Assembly: GCF_003014555.1 (NCBI RefSeq)
Contig: NZ_PYGE01000017.1
Location: 42,328 to 106,327, forward strand
Origin: Haloactinopolyspora alba
Lineage (GTDB): Bacteria > Actinomycetota > Actinomycetes > Jiangellales > Jiangellaceae
Length of the DNA stretch: 64,000 bases
Direction of reading: 5' to 3'
Position 1 is the first letter of the stretch. The number at the start of each line of letters is the position of its first letter. Below the pieces are notes generated by a model, which did no database searches, was not told the origin of the DNA, and worked only from the letters and a program-made list of their open reading frames with translations. Both the position numbers and the translations under genes were made by a program. Shown piece after piece: positions 1 through 9,457 of the stretch.

Positions 1-208
1 GTTCAGCCGGGTTCTCGGCCAGGCGGTGAGCCGCCCGCGCCTGCTCCCGGTTCCGGAGACAGCGCTGCGGCTCGCGGTGGGACAGTACGCCACCGAGATC
101 GTCGGGAGCCTGAACGTGCTGCCGACGCGGCTCACCCAGGCGGGTTTCGAGTTCGACCACCCGGACGCGCGGTCCATCGTCGGGGCGGGGCTGACCGGCT
201 TCCATTGA
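1..208 (+). CDS. TIGR01777 / SDR39U1-like oxidoreductase, C-terminal part
   Basis: This is the 3' end of a gene that begins before the window; the reading frame is open from base 2. The 68 visible residues match the DUF1731 C-terminal domain of YfcH/SDR39U1-like NAD(P)-binding epimerase-family proteins: the segment LLPVPETALRLAVGQ is followed by a turn and LNVLPTRLTQAGFEF. Proteins of this family (for example the Rv2216 family) lie next to lipB-lipA in other actinobacteria, which fits the downstream genes here. The Rossmann domain is outside the window, so catalytic residues cannot be checked. The stop codon overlaps the first bases of a palindromic repeat. Confidence 0.75.
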   Translation, partial: FSRVLGQAVSRPRLLPVPETALRLAVGQYATEIVGSLNVLPTRLTQAGFEFDHPDARSIVGAGLTGFH

Positions 209-254
209 TCATCGGCACTTTCCCGGTCATGTGACGGGAAAGTGCCGATGATCA
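206..254. repeat. Intergenic palindrome, family A, copy 1
   Basis: A perfect inverted repeat has 20-bp arms (206-225, TGATCATCGGCACTTTCCCG, and 235-254) and a 9-base loop. It starts at the TGA of the upstream gene and ends 13 bases before the stop of the convergent pseudokinase gene, so it could act as a bidirectional terminator. An almost identical palindrome sits after panB at 62742-62790, which makes it a dispersed family rather than a one-off hairpin. Confidence 0.85.
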
Positions 255-266
255 GCGGTGGTGCGC

Positions 267-2225
267 TCAGCCGAAGCGCCAGGACGACGTCGAGCCGTTC
301 GGGTCGGCCACGGCCACCAGCGTGGCCTCCCACGTGGTGTCCTCGGTGCCCTCGTTCTCCTGCTCGACCTCACCGTCGTCGTTGACCAGCCGGTAGTCGG
401 GGATCCGCTGGGTGATCCGGACCGTGATCCGGCCACCGTCGCGCTCGAGAGGCTCGGCGTTGACCACTTCGAAGGCGAGGCCCTCGGTGTGCACACCGGC
501 GTCGATGTACTCCTCGATCAGTGCGACGTCCTCGGCGAGCACCGGGTTGCTCGGGGCGTGCACCTGGCACAACAGCTCCGGATTCGTCTCTTCGAACGCC
601 TGGGCGCGCAGCGAGTACAGACGCTGCACCTCCTGCGTCCAGTCGGTGACCTCCGGAGGCAACGTGGACGGCGCCGGCTGCGGCTCGCCGCACACGTCCG
701 TGGACGCCGCGCTGTCCTCCGGGCTGGAGCCGGTGCCGGGGCCCGCACGCACGTCGTCGTCGAACAGGCGCATGCCGACGAGAACGGCGCCGGCGCCCAG
801 CAGCAACACGACCAGCGCGCTGACGATCCAGACCCCGTCGGAGCGCTTCCGGCTTCCTGGCTCGCCGGAGCCGTCGTCGCCGGTATCCTTCGGCGGATCC
901 GTCCGCCCGGTCGAGGCCGACGACTTCTCCTGCCCCGACGCCGCGGTCGTGCGGGCACCGGAGCGCCGCGACCTGCGGCGGGACTCCGACGACGACGCCG
1001 CACCGCCGGCCGCACCCGCTCCGCCGGCCGGCGGGGTCTCGCCGGCGCCCGACGTGCCCGACTGCGATGCCCCCCGGCCGGACGAGGACGCGGGGGCCGA
1101 AGCACCGGACGGCGACGCGGAAGCGCCCGCCGGCGCGCCGGAGCGAGTACCGCCTTCACCGCCACGACGGCGCCGGCCGGCCGACCGGCCCGTCGCCGGG
1201 GACTCGTCCTGCCTCGCCGCTGCGGCGGAACCGCCGGTGGCCGCAGCGCCGCCCGGGTCGGCGTCGGCCGGCCCGGGCGCCGGCGTCGTGGCGTCGCCGG
1301 ATGCCGCCGTGTTCCCGGGCGCCGTGGCGTCGGGACGGGCCGGTTGCTGTCCGCTGTCGGCGCGCCGCCGCGCCCGCCGGCCCATCGACGTCGAGCGTTG
1401 CATGTATCCCGCGATGTCGTCGTCGGGCGGGGCGCTGGACACCTGGGGCAACGACCCGGTCGTGGCCTGGCTCTCCTCGAGCACCAACTCCACCGGTACC
1501 GGCTCGGCGATGGCGAAGAACGCGTTGCCGAGGTTGGCGGCGTTCGGGCGCCGCTGCGGGTTCGCGTCCAGTCCGGCGGTGAGCAGCGCCTCCGCTCCGG
1601 CCGCGACCCCGGGCAGCGCCACCTGGGCGGACGGCAGCGCACCCGTCAGCGCGATCATCGCGGCGGTGGCGAGGCCGTACACGTCGGCGGCCGAACCGGG
1701 CGGGGATCCGGCCGCCACCTCCGGCGGGATCGGCCGTGCGTGCTGCCCGACACGCAGCTGGACACCGACCTGGACCAGGCCGACACCGGCGACCATCGGC
1801 CGTCCGTCCAGGCTGAACACGATGTCGTCCAGGGTGAGGTCCCCGTGCAGGACGCCACGGCGGTGGATCTCGGTGAGCCCTTCGCACACCGGGGCGCAGG
1901 CGGTGACCACCTCGCCCGCCGGCAGCACACCACGGGCCCCGATGATGCCGGCCATGCTGCCGCCCTCGGCGGCGCCGAGCACCACCACCGGACCCGACGG
2001 CCCGGCGACCAGGTCGAGGAACGGCAGTACGTGCGGGTGGTCGATGCTGCGCAGAGTCGGTGCCGCGGCGAGCAGCCGATCCCGGACGGCGTCCGGGACG
2101 GCACCGAGCATGCGCAGCGTGACGGGCCGGCCGGTGGCGTCCTCCGTGGCCAGGAACATCGTCGACGCGTCGGAACCCAGCCGACGCGTCACGGTATAGC
2201 CCGGTGGTGCCTCGTGACCGTCCAT
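267..2225 (-). CDS. Membrane-anchored protein kinase-like protein, probable pseudokinase
   Basis: The 652-residue protein has an N-terminal protein-kinase fold (about residues 8-240), a long Pro/Ala/Ser/Gly-rich linker with basic stretches (about 260-475), one membrane segment (VSALVVLLLGAGAVLVGM) and an extracellular C-terminal domain of about 145 residues that may be NTF2-like. Kinase motifs are degenerate. The beta-3 VAIK motif reads VTLR, so the ATP-anchoring Lys is Arg. The catalytic loop reads HGDLTLDDI, with Asp in place of the Asn. The DFG position reads GVG. It is therefore probably not an active kinase and may bind partners or act as a sensor. It is transcribed divergently from the DedA-like gene; ATG at 2225. 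Confidence 0.75.
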   Translation of the reverse strand: MDGHEAPPGYTVTRRLGSDASTMFLATEDATGRPVTLRMLGAVPDAVRDRLLAAAPTLRSIDHPHVLPFLDLVAGPSGPVVVLGAAEGGSMAGIIGARGVLPAGEVVTACAPVCEGLTEIHRRGVLHGDLTLDDIVFSLDGRPMVAGVGLVQVGVQLRVGQHARPIPPEVAAGSPPGSAADVYGLATAAMIALTGALPSAQVALPGVAAGAEALLTAGLDANPQRRPNAANLGNAFFAIAEPVPVELVLEESQATTGSLPQVSSAPPDDDIAGYMQRSTSMGRRARRRADSGQQPARPDATAPGNTAASGDATTPAPGPADADPGGAAATGGSAAAARQDESPATGRSAGRRRRGGEGGTRSGAPAGASASPSGASAPASSSGRGASQSGTSGAGETPPAGGAGAAGGAASSSESRRRSRRSGARTTAASGQEKSSASTGRTDPPKDTGDDGSGEPGSRKRSDGVWIVSALVVLLLGAGAVLVGMRLFDDDVRAGPGTGSSPEDSAASTDVCGEPQPAPSTLPPEVTDWTQEVQRLYSLRAQAFEETNPELLCQVHAPSNPVLAEDVALIEEYIDAGVHTEGLAFEVVNAEPLERDGGRITVRITQRIPDYRLVNDDGEVEQENEGTEDTTWEATLVAVADPNGSTSSWRFG

Positions 2226-2293
2226 CCGACCATCGTTTCAAACGTCGGCCCGATCCGCGCCACGGCCCGGCACACATCCCCTACGATGCCAAC

Positions 2294-2803
2294 ATGCAGG
2301 GGGTCGTGGCTGTCGCTGCTCCGGACAGCCCGTTCGGACTGCCGCTGTGGCTGGGGATCGCCACGATGTTCGCCATCGTCGTCATACGCGCCCAGGCCAC
2401 GTACTGGATCGGCCGGGCAGCGGGCTCCGGATTCGCAGGTTCGCGGTGGGCACGCCGGATCGGGCGGGAGCGCATCGACCGCGCCGAACGGATCGTCGCG
2501 CGGTACGGGCCGGCGGCCGTGACGTTGTCGTTCCTGACGGTGGGCGTCCAGACCGCGGTCAATGCGATCGCCGGGACCACTCGGATGCCGTTCGGCCGCT
2601 ATCTCGTCGCCATGCTCGCCGGGTCCGTCATCTGGGCGACCATCTGGACCGCCGGTGGCCTCGGCGTCGTCTGGGGCGCCCTGCTCGTCGTGTCGCAGTC
2701 GCCGGTGACCGGCGGCGCGGTACTGATACTTGTCATCGTGATCGGCGCCGCAGCTGCCCGCCGGCGCAACCGGGCCCGGGTTGGTGAGGGCGACCGGCGG
2801 TGA
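2294..2803 (+). CDS. DedA-like small membrane protein
   Basis: The 169-residue integral membrane protein starts at ATG 2294; the longer open frame upstream runs into the divergent kinase promoter and is probably not translated. It carries the conserved DedA/SNARE-associated core: a Gly- and Arg-rich amphipathic stretch (WIGRAAGSG), then a hairpin pattern VTLSFLTVGVQTAVNAIAG-T-RMPFGRYLVAMLAGSVIWA. The family is linked to undecaprenyl-phosphate or lipid recycling and to proton-dependent membrane homeostasis. The protein is shorter than typical DedA members (about 200 residues), so the assignment is to the superfamily only. No operon partner is visible. Confidence 0.6.
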   Translation: MQGVVAVAAPDSPFGLPLWLGIATMFAIVVIRAQATYWIGRAAGSGFAGSRWARRIGRERIDRAERIVARYGPAAVTLSFLTVGVQTAVNAIAGTTRMPFGRYLVAMLAGSVIWATIWTAGGLGVVWGALLVVSQSPVTGGAVLILVIVIGAAAARRRNRARVGEGDRR

Positions 2804-2865
2804 CCGGGACGCGTGGGAAGCGACGCCTCACGCGCACCCCCGCCACCGCCGGCGGACCGACCGGG

Positions 2866-4677
2866 CTACGGTGTGCCGTCCAGCTCGCGGTGGCCGTCCG
2901 GACCGGCTTCGACGACGGTTGCCGACCTGGCGCCCGACGACGCGCCGTCGCCGTTCGGACTCTTCGACGTCTCGCTGCCGCTGACCCGGAGATGGAAGTC
3001 GCCGTCGTAGCGGTCGAGACCGTAGTTCACGGCCTGCTCCACCGCCTCGACCCCTCGCTCCTCGCACAGGATCAACGGGTCCGACCGTAGGTCCTTGGCC
3101 AAGGCGACGCAGATGCCGATCATGACCACCATGAACGGGGCTCCGGCAAGGATGGTCAGGTTCTCCAACCCTTTCAGCGCCGCCGCGCCACCACCCCCGA
3201 TCATCAGCATGATCGCGGCGACAGAACCCATCAGGACGCCCCAGAACACCACGATCTTCTTGTTCGGTTCGATCGACCCGCGTTGCGACAACGTGCCCGT
3301 CACGATGGACGCGGCGTCGGCGCCCGACACGAAGAAGATCGCCACCAGCACCATGACGATGACACTGGTCACGGTCGTCAACGGGAAATGTTCCAGGACC
3401 GAGAAGAGTTGTTCCTCCTGCCCGGTCGGATTCTCCGCTGTCCCCGCGATGTTCTCTCCGCCGCGCTGGAGGTCGATCGCAGAACCCCCGAAGATGCAGA
3501 ACCAGACGACGCTCACGGCGCTCGGCACCATCAGCACGCCGATGACGAACTGCTTGATGGTCCGCCCCCGGCTGATCCGGGCGATGAACATGCCGACGAA
3601 CGGCGCCCACGACATCCACCAGGCCCAGTAGAAGATTGTCCAGCCCGAAACCCAGTCCTGCATGGCGTCGCCACCACTGGCCTCCGTTCGAGCCGCCATC
3701 TCGGCCAGGTCACTGAAGTAACCACCGATCGCGGTGGGCATCATGTTCAGGATGAAGATCGTCGGCCCGGCGACGAAAACGAAGAACGCCAGGATCGCCG
3801 CCAGCACCATGTTCGTGTTGGACAGCCACTGAATGCCCTTCTCCACGCCGGACACGGCCGAGGCGACGAAAGCGAACGTGAGCACGGCGATGACGGCGAC
3901 CAGCATTCCGGTGCCGACATCGCCGATCCAGCCGACCTCTTCCAGCCCGCTGCCGATCTGCAACGCGCCGAGGCCCAGCGACGCCGCGGTTCCGAACACG
4001 GTCGCGAAGATCGCGAAGATGTCGATCGCCTTGCCCAGGCCGCCCTCGGTCCGGCGCTTGCCGAAGATCGGCGTGAAGACCGAACTGATCAATTGACTCC
4101 GGCCGCGACGGAAGGTCCCGTACGCGATCGCCAGCCCGACCACGGAGTAGATCGCCCACGGATGCAGAGTCCAGTGGAACAGCGTCGTCGCCATGGCCGT
4201 GTTCATGGCCTCGACGCTCTCGGGCTCACCAGCCCCCGGAACCGGATCGGTGGTGAAGAACGTCAGCGGTTCGTTCACGCCGAAGAACATCAGGCCGATC
4301 CCCATGCCGGCGCTGAACATCATCGCGATCCACGACGACGTCCGGAACTCCGGCTTCTCGTCGTCGGCGCCGAGCGGGATCCGCCCGTACCGCCCGAACG
4401 CGATCCACAGCGCGAAGGCGACGAAGCCGCTCGCGGTGAGGGCGAAGGCCCAGCCGAGGTTGTTCGTGACCCATTCGAGGCCACTGGCTGAGGCATCACC
4501 CAAGGATTCCGTGCCGGCGAATCCCCATATCGCGAACGCGAGGACGATCGCGCCCGCCACGCCAAAAACGATCTTGTCAGTTGGGCGCTTCTCATCCGCT
4601 TTCACGGTCACAGCGCCGCCATCGCCCGAGTCATCGAGTAAATCCGGTGTCGCATCGTCGTCTCTGTCGAGTGTCAC
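2866..4677 (-). CDS. BCCT-family betaine/choline/carnitine transporter
   Basis: This roughly 603-residue transporter has about 12 membrane segments. The signature Trp-rich region FYWAWWMSWAPFVGMFIARISRGR, which holds the substrate-binding Trp box, is intact. Other family motifs seen are MFSAGMGIGLMFFGVNEPL and FFVSGADAAS. It most likely imports a quaternary ammonium osmolyte by sodium or proton symport. The open frame extends back to 4887, but that part is basic, unlike a BCCT N-terminus, and overlaps the divergent peptidase gene. I place the start at GTG 4677; GTG 4611 is an alternative. The C-terminal tail (about 70 residues) is hydrophilic, as in osmosensing members. Confidence 0.88.
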   Translation of the reverse strand: MTLDRDDDATPDLLDDSGDGGAVTVKADEKRPTDKIVFGVAGAIVLAFAIWGFAGTESLGDASASGLEWVTNNLGWAFALTASGFVAFALWIAFGRYGRIPLGADDEKPEFRTSSWIAMMFSAGMGIGLMFFGVNEPLTFFTTDPVPGAGEPESVEAMNTAMATTLFHWTLHPWAIYSVVGLAIAYGTFRRGRSQLISSVFTPIFGKRRTEGGLGKAIDIFAIFATVFGTAASLGLGALQIGSGLEEVGWIGDVGTGMLVAVIAVLTFAFVASAVSGVEKGIQWLSNTNMVLAAILAFFVFVAGPTIFILNMMPTAIGGYFSDLAEMAARTEASGGDAMQDWVSGWTIFYWAWWMSWAPFVGMFIARISRGRTIKQFVIGVLMVPSAVSVVWFCIFGGSAIDLQRGGENIAGTAENPTGQEEQLFSVLEHFPLTTVTSVIVMVLVAIFFVSGADAASIVTGTLSQRGSIEPNKKIVVFWGVLMGSVAAIMLMIGGGGAAALKGLENLTILAGAPFMVVMIGICVALAKDLRSDPLILCEERGVEAVEQAVNYGLDRYDGDFHLRVSGSETSKSPNGDGASSGARSATVVEAGPDGHRELDGTP

Positions 4678-4827
4678 AATGGAATCGGCGCCCCTGCGGA
4701 CGCCCCTCCTCTCGAAGGCAATGGTCCGCGTGCCAACGTAAACGTCCGCGCACCACACACCAAAGCCGGACACATGCGGCGCGTCCGGGGCTGAACGCCG
4801 TCGCAGCGATCGAGCCAGGGGAAGCAG

Positions 4828-5544
4828 ATGACGAGAACGCCGACGATCCTCGCCACCAGCGGCGGGTTCGAGCACGACGCACGTCACCAGTTGGTCCCGT
4901 CCGGGCTGGTGAAGAAGGCATTGGAGCTATCGGGCACAGCCCGGCCGAAGATGTGTTTCGTCGCCACCGCATCCGGCGATGCCACCGATGCCATCCAGCT
5001 CACCTACGCCGCGTTCGCCGGCTGGTCCGTCGACGTGTCGCATCTGGCGCTGTTTCCGATGCCCAACGTCGACGACATACGGGCTCACCTGCTGGCACAG
5101 GACGTGATCTGGGTCGGCGGCGGGTCGGTGGCCGGCCTGCTGGCGATGTGGCGGCTGCACGGCCTGGACGTCGTGCTGCGTGAGGCGTGGGAGGCCGGGG
5201 TCGTGCTCGGCGGGGTCTCCGCCGGGTCGATCTGCTGGCACGTCGGCGGCCCCACCGACTCGTTCGGCCCCGACCTGCGCCCGGTCACCGACGGCCTCGG
5301 CCTCGTGCCGTTCGGCAACGGCGTGCACTACGACGGCGAGCAGCAACGGCGCCCGCTGCTGCACCGCATGGTGGCCGACGGCACGCTGCCGCTGTCGTAC
5401 GCCACCGACGACGGGGTCGGCCTGCATTACGCGGGCACCGAGCTCGTGGGCGTGTACTCGGAGGTCGAAGGGGCCCGCGGCTACGTCGTCGAGGCGGCCG
5501 GCGGCACCGTCACCGAGACACCCCTGAAGCCCGTCACCGTGTGA
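4828..5544 (+). CDS. Peptidase E, family S51
   Basis: This 238-residue cytoplasmic peptidase belongs to family S51 (dipeptidase E / cyanophycinase-like). The nucleophile elbow GVSAGSICW carries the catalytic Ser, and the oxyanion loop region VIWVGGGSVAGLL precedes it, in the order expected for this fold. Members hydrolyse N-terminal Asp dipeptides or related compounds. ATG 4828 is supported by a Shine-Dalgarno AGGGGAAG seven bases upstream. It faces away from the BCCT gene and ends before a cluster of GTCACCTGATC repeats. Specificity cannot be assigned from sequence alone. Confidence 0.85.
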   Translation: MTRTPTILATSGGFEHDARHQLVPSGLVKKALELSGTARPKMCFVATASGDATDAIQLTYAAFAGWSVDVSHLALFPMPNVDDIRAHLLAQDVIWVGGGSVAGLLAMWRLHGLDVVLREAWEAGVVLGGVSAGSICWHVGGPTDSFGPDLRPVTDGLGLVPFGNGVHYDGEQQRRPLLHRMVADGTLPLSYATDDGVGLHYAGTELVGVYSEVEGARGYVVEAAGGTVTETPLKPVTV

Positions 5545-5581
5545 ACCGCCGCCGTGCCGCCCAGCACAGCCGCCCGCGCGT

Positions 5582-5767
5582 TGTCACCTGATCGTCGTTG
5601 TGTCACCTGATCGTCGTTGTGTCACCTGATCGTTCTCGTCCGGGTGATCAGGTGACCGAAAGCGCGGCGGACGCAGCCGGCTGTCACCTGATCACTTCTC
5701 ATCATGTGGACACGAAACGATCAGGTGACGAAGTCCCGCGCGACAGGGTCGGACCGTCACCTGATCA
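5582..5767. repeat. GTCACCTGATC repeat cluster, family B, cluster 1
   Basis: The non-coding gap between two convergent genes holds six copies of a 12-13-bp motif. Three forward copies GTCACCTGATCGT lie at 5583, 5602 and 5621 in a 19-bp tandem unit. Inverted copies lie at 5645-5656 and 5717-5729, and forward copies ending ATCA at 5683 and 5756. Pairs of opposite orientation can form hairpins. A second cluster of the same motif lies at 46989-47147. After it, AACAGCGAAGCGAC occurs twice in tandem (about 5766-5800). Confidence 0.85.
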
Positions 5768-5852
5768 ACAGCGAAGCGACGTCCAACAGCGAAGCGACAT
5801 GCAACGACGAGTCGACTTCAGCACCAAAGGGACGACGTGCCGACCGTGTGAG

Positions 5853-6866
5853 TCACGGCGCCAGGACGGCCAGCTTCTCGTACGACCGCACCCGGTCCGC
5901 GTGCGGCGACACCGTCGTGACCACCATCAACTCGTCGGCGCCGGTACGGTCGAGCAGCGACGAGAGCTCGCGGCGCACGGTGTCCGGTCCGCCCACCACC
6001 TGTCCGCCCAGGAACGGTTCCATCGCGGCCAGGTCGGCGTCGCTGAACTCGTACGCGGCCGCCTGCTCCGGCGTCGGCAACGGGCCCGGCGAGCCGCTGC
6101 GCACCCGAAGCATGGACAGCTGTCCGGGCTTCGCGAGCCAGGCGGCGTGCTCGTCGTCGTCCGCGAGCACGACGCTGACCGCGACCATCGCGTACGGCTT
6201 CTCGAGCGTCTCGGACGGCTGGAACGACGATCGGTACAGCTGCACCGCGGGCTCCGTGTTCGCCGAGCTGAAGTGGTGAGCGAACGAGAACGGCAGCCCG
6301 AGCGCCGCCGCGGCCTGTGCGCTGTAGCCGCTGGAACCGAGCAGCCAGATCGGCGGCGCCAGACCGGCGCCCGGTGTCGCCGTGATCCGCCCGTACGGAT
6401 GACCGTCGGGCCACACACCGGAGAAGAACGCCCGCAGCTCGGCGAGCTGTTGCGGGAACTCCTCGGCCGAGAGGCCTTCAGCCGAGCGACGCAGCGCGCG
6501 TGCCGTCACCGAGTCGGTGCCGGGGGCACGGCCGATGCCGAGGTCGATCCGGCCCGGGTGCAGCGCCTCGAGCGTCCCGAACTGCTCGGCGACGACCAAC
6601 GGGACGTGGTTCGGCAGCATGACTCCGCCCGAGCCCACCCGCATGCCGCTGGTGGCGGCGGCGACCGCGCCGATCAGCACCGCAGGCGCCGAACTGGCGA
6701 TGCCGGGCATGCTGTGGTGCTCGGCGACCCAGTACCGGCGGTAGCCGAGCGCGTCGACGTGCCGGGCCAGGTCGAGGGTCTGCGACAGGGCTCGTGCCGG
6801 CGCCGACCCCTGGACGACGGGAGCGAGGTCGAGCACGGACAACGGTACCGATCCGAAAGTGGCCAC
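5853..6866 (-). CDS. LLM-class flavin-dependent oxidoreductase
   Basis: The 337-residue protein has the luciferase-like TIM-barrel fold: [20 protein letters not shown] at the N-terminus, [21 protein letters not shown], and [10 protein letters not shown]. It belongs to the MsnO8/YhbW-like subgroup that uses reduced F420 or FMN. The substrate is unknown. The likely start is GTG 6866, because the typical family N-terminus begins just before PLSVLDL; the frame is open further upstream but then overlaps lipB. The gene is divergent from lipB, with 58 bases between starts. Confidence 0.85.
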   Translation of the reverse strand: MATFGSVPLSVLDLAPVVQGSAPARALSQTLDLARHVDALGYRRYWVAEHHSMPGIASSAPAVLIGAVAAATSGMRVGSGGVMLPNHVPLVVAEQFGTLEALHPGRIDLGIGRAPGTDSVTARALRRSAEGLSAEEFPQQLAELRAFFSGVWPDGHPYGRITATPGAGLAPPIWLLGSSGYSAQAAAALGLPFSFAHHFSSANTEPAVQLYRSSFQPSETLEKPYAMVAVSVVLADDDEHAAWLAKPGQLSMLRVRSGSPGPLPTPEQAAAYEFSDADLAAMEPFLGGQVVGGPDTVRRELSSLLDRTGADELMVVTTVSPHADRVRSYEKLAVLAP

Positions 6867-6911
6867 GATGGTCGCCAACGACGGCGATGGCTCTGTGCTT
6901 CCCGTGCGGCG

Positions 6912-6917
6912 TAATCT
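6912..6917 (+). promoter_or_regulatory. Candidate -10 element of a leaderless lipB transcript
   Basis: TAATCT lies seven bases before GTG 6925, the spacing expected if transcription starts at or next to the start codon. No Shine-Dalgarno is visible before this GTG. Leaderless genes are common in actinobacteria; this call is an inference from spacing alone. Confidence 0.4.
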
Positions 6918-6924
6918 CTGGGAT

Positions 6925-7575
6925 GTGGCCGAACTCCGGGTGATCCGACACGAGGGACTTGTTCCGTACGAGACCGCGTGGGAAGAGCAGCGACGCCTGC
7001 ACGCTGCCCGCGTGGCCGGCGAGATCGACGACACGGTGGTGCTGCTCGAGCACGAGCCGGTCTACACGGCCGGTAAACGCACCAAACCGTCGGACCGGCC
7101 GTTGCCCGGCTCCGGAGCGCCGGTCGTCGACGTCGACCGTGGCGGCGAGATCACCTGGCACGGCCCGGGCCAGATCGTGGGATATCCGATCCTCGCGCTT
7201 CCCGAGCGGGTGGACGTCATCGGCTACGTGCGCCGGGTCGAGCAGCTGATGATCGACGTGTGCGCCGAGCTGGGCGTCGACGGCGTCCGAGTGGACGGAC
7301 GAAGCGGCGTGTGGATCCCCGCCGACGGACGCGGACCGGAGCGCAAGATCGGCGCCGTCGGGCTCCGCGTCGCCCAGGGGGTCAGCATGCACGGCTTCGC
7401 GCTGAACTGTAACTGTGACCTGACCTGGTACGACCGCATCGTGCCGTGCGGCATCTCGGACGCGGCGACCACGTCGCTCGCCCGCGAGGCCGGGCGCGAC
7501 GTCACCGTCGCCGAGGTGCTGCCGCATGTCGAACGTCACCTCGACGATGTGCTCGCGCTGCAGCCGCACGCGTAG
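6925..7575 (+). CDS. lipB: Octanoyl-ACP:protein octanoyltransferase LipB
   Basis: This 216-residue enzyme transfers octanoate from acyl-carrier protein to the lipoyl domains of 2-oxoacid dehydrogenases and GcvH, the first step of lipoate synthesis. Family motifs are present: [55 protein letters not shown], and [14 protein letters not shown] with the catalytic Cys. GTG 6925 gives the usual family length; the longer frame from 6859 adds 22 unconserved residues. It is followed after nine bases by lipA, forming the standard lipBA operon. Confidence 0.96.
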   Translation: MAELRVIRHEGLVPYETAWEEQRRLHAARVAGEIDDTVVLLEHEPVYTAGKRTKPSDRPLPGSGAPVVDVDRGGEITWHGPGQIVGYPILALPERVDVIGYVRRVEQLMIDVCAELGVDGVRVDGRSGVWIPADGRGPERKIGAVGLRVAQGVSMHGFALNCNCDLTWYDRIVPCGISDAATTSLAREAGRDVTVAEVLPHVERHLDDVLALQPHA

Positions 7576-7584
7576 GGTGTTGAT

Positions 7585-8529
7585 GTGACTGTCGCACCGG
7601 AGGGACGTCGGCTGCTGCGGCTCGAAGTGCGCAACAGCGAGACGCCGATCGAGAGAAAGCCGTCCTGGATCAAGACCAAGGCGACCATGGGTCCGCAGTA
7701 CCGGGAGCTGCAGTCGCTGGTCAAACGTGAAGGTCTGCACACGGTCTGTCAGGAGGCCGGCTGTCCCAACATCTTCGAGTGTTGGGAGGACCGCGAGGCG
7801 ACGTTCCTCATCGGTGGCGACCACTGCACCAGGCGGTGTGACTTCTGCCTGATCGACACCGGCAAGCCGGACGACCTCGACCTCGACGAACCGCGCAGGG
7901 TTGCCGAGTCGGTCCAGGCCATGGAGCTGCGCTACGCCACCGTCACCGGTGTGACCCGTGACGACCTGCCCGACGAGGGCGCCTGGCTGTACGCCGAGAC
8001 CGTCCGCCAGATCCACGAGCTGAACCCGTCGACCGGTGTGGAGATCCTCACACCGGACTTCTCCGGCAAGGCCGACCTGCTGCAGCAGGTCTTCGACGCC
8101 GAGCCGCAGGTCTTCGCGCACAACGTCGAGACCGTGCCCCGCATCTTCCGGCGGATCCGCCCGGCGTTCACCTACGAACAGTCGCTGGACGTCATCTCGA
8201 TGGGCCGCGCGGCCGGCATGGTCACCAAGTCGAACCTCATCCTGGGCATGGGCGAGACCCGCGAGGAGATCTCCGAGGCGCTGCGTGACCTGCACGGGGC
8301 CGGGTGCGATCTGATCACCATCACCCAGTACCTGCGGCCGTCGGTGCGCCACCACCCGATCGAGCGGTGGGTCAAGCCCGAGGAGTTCGTGGAGCTGAGC
8401 ACCGAGGCCGAGGAGATCGGCTTCGCCGGCGTCATGTCCGGGCCGTTGGTGCGTTCGTCGTACCGCGCCGGACGGCTGTACCGCCAGGCGCTCGAGGCAC
8501 GTCAGGGGCAGCCGGCCACGGCCACCTGA
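7585..8529 (+). CDS. lipA: Lipoyl synthase LipA (radical SAM)
   Basis: The 314-residue enzyme inserts two sulfur atoms into the octanoyl chain on carrier proteins. It has both iron-sulfur motifs: the auxiliary cluster set [12 protein letters not shown] and the radical-SAM CxxxCxxC in CTRRCDFC. The conserved C-terminal R-S-S-Y-R-A segment ([10 protein letters not shown]) is also present. GTG 7585 is the start; lipB ends nine bases upstream, so the two genes are surely co-transcribed. Confidence 0.97.
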   Translation: MTVAPEGRRLLRLEVRNSETPIERKPSWIKTKATMGPQYRELQSLVKREGLHTVCQEAGCPNIFECWEDREATFLIGGDHCTRRCDFCLIDTGKPDDLDLDEPRRVAESVQAMELRYATVTGVTRDDLPDEGAWLYAETVRQIHELNPSTGVEILTPDFSGKADLLQQVFDAEPQVFAHNVETVPRIFRRIRPAFTYEQSLDVISMGRAAGMVTKSNLILGMGETREEISEALRDLHGAGCDLITITQYLRPSVRHHPIERWVKPEEFVELSTEAEEIGFAGVMSGPLVRSSYRAGRLYRQALEARQGQPATAT

Positions 8530-8638
8530 CGGCGACCGCCGACGGTGATCGTCACCGTTCCGATCCGCTTCTGGCGGGCCGGTGCATCGACGGTCACCGG
8601 ATTGCCTCGCGCCGGGCCGGACGAAGTACCCTTCTGGC

Positions 8639-9346
8639 ATGGCGCGTAACGACGGACAGCAGGACTCCGCGGAGAAGAAGGGCCGCCTCGCCCAGGTCAA
8701 GCAGACCTACCAGATGGCGAAGCGGTCCGACCGCTGGATCGGCTGGATCAGCCTGGGCTACATGCTCGGCGTCCTCGCCGTGGCGGCCGGTGTCGGTCTC
8801 CTGCTGCAGCCCATCTGGCTCTGGCTGATCATCGGTCTGCCGATGGCGATGCTCGTCGGTGCCATCATCTTCGGGCGGCGAGCCGAGCGGGCCGCGTACT
8901 CGCAGATCGAGGGCCAGCCCGGCGCGGCGGCAGCCGCCCTGAACACGCTGCGCAAGGGGTGGGACGTCTCCCCGATGATCGGCGCCAACCGGTACCAGGA
9001 CGTCGTTCACCGTGCCGTCGGCCGCCCCGGCATCGTGCTCATCGGCGAAGGTGAGGTGCCCAACCGCGTCGGGAACCTGCTCGCCCAAGAGAAGAAGCGC
9101 CACGCCCGCGTCGCGCCCGAGACCCCCGTGGTCGAGATCCTCGTCGGCCGTGGCGAGGGGCAGGTGCCCCTCCCCCGGCTCACGCGTAAGCTGAACAAGC
9201 TGCCCAAGAACATCCGCCCGGCCGAGGTCACCGAGCTGCGTCAGCGGCTCCGCGCGCTCGGCACCCAGCCGGTGGGGATCCCGAAGGGACCGTTGCCGAA
9301 GGGCGCCAAGCTGCCCAAGGGCGGCGGGCCGATGCCTGGGCGCTGA
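8639..9346 (+). CDS. DUF4191 domain membrane protein
   Basis: This 235-residue protein belongs to the DUF4191 family (the Rv2219 family), which sits next to lipA in many actinobacteria. The N-terminus is charged, two membrane helices follow (about residues 38-80: GYMLGVLAVAAGVGLLLQP and LWLIIGLPMAMLVGAIIF), and the rest is a basic cytoplasmic domain ending in a Lys/Pro/Gly-rich tail. Function is unknown. ATG 8639 is preceded by TACCCT (8627-8632), so a leaderless transcript is possible. The long frame from 8582 is rejected because its first 19 residues are unconserved. Confidence 0.85.
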   Translation: MARNDGQQDSAEKKGRLAQVKQTYQMAKRSDRWIGWISLGYMLGVLAVAAGVGLLLQPIWLWLIIGLPMAMLVGAIIFGRRAERAAYSQIEGQPGAAAAALNTLRKGWDVSPMIGANRYQDVVHRAVGRPGIVLIGEGEVPNRVGNLLAQEKKRHARVAPETPVVEILVGRGEGQVPLPRLTRKLNKLPKNIRPAEVTELRQRLRALGTQPVGIPKGPLPKGAKLPKGGGPMPGR

Positions 9347-9360
9347 CTCAGTCGGTCAGC

Positions 9361-9443
9361 TGGTGCTGATCGATGCCAACCTCGCCCGCGGCTCGTACCT
9401 CGCCGATGCCCGACCGCACCATGGCCGGCATCGATCAGCACCA
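9361..9443. repeat. Long inverted repeat between convergent genes
   Basis: TGGTGCTGATCGATGCC (9361-9377) is repeated in inverted form at 9427-9443, 49 bases apart. It lies between the ends of the convergent DUF4191 and RDD genes. It could be a bidirectional terminator, although the loop is long. Confidence 0.6.
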
Positions 9444-9457
9444 CCGCACCGGCGAGT

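Noticed and set aside
258..2522. Very long plus-strand frame opposite the pseudokinase gene
   Set aside because: It is the antisense of the kinase gene, Arg/Gly-rich with no domain, and arises from the high GC content.
2866..4887. BCCT gene starting at 4887
   Set aside because: The first 70 codons overlap the divergent peptidase gene and lack BCCT character; GTG 4677 is more likely.
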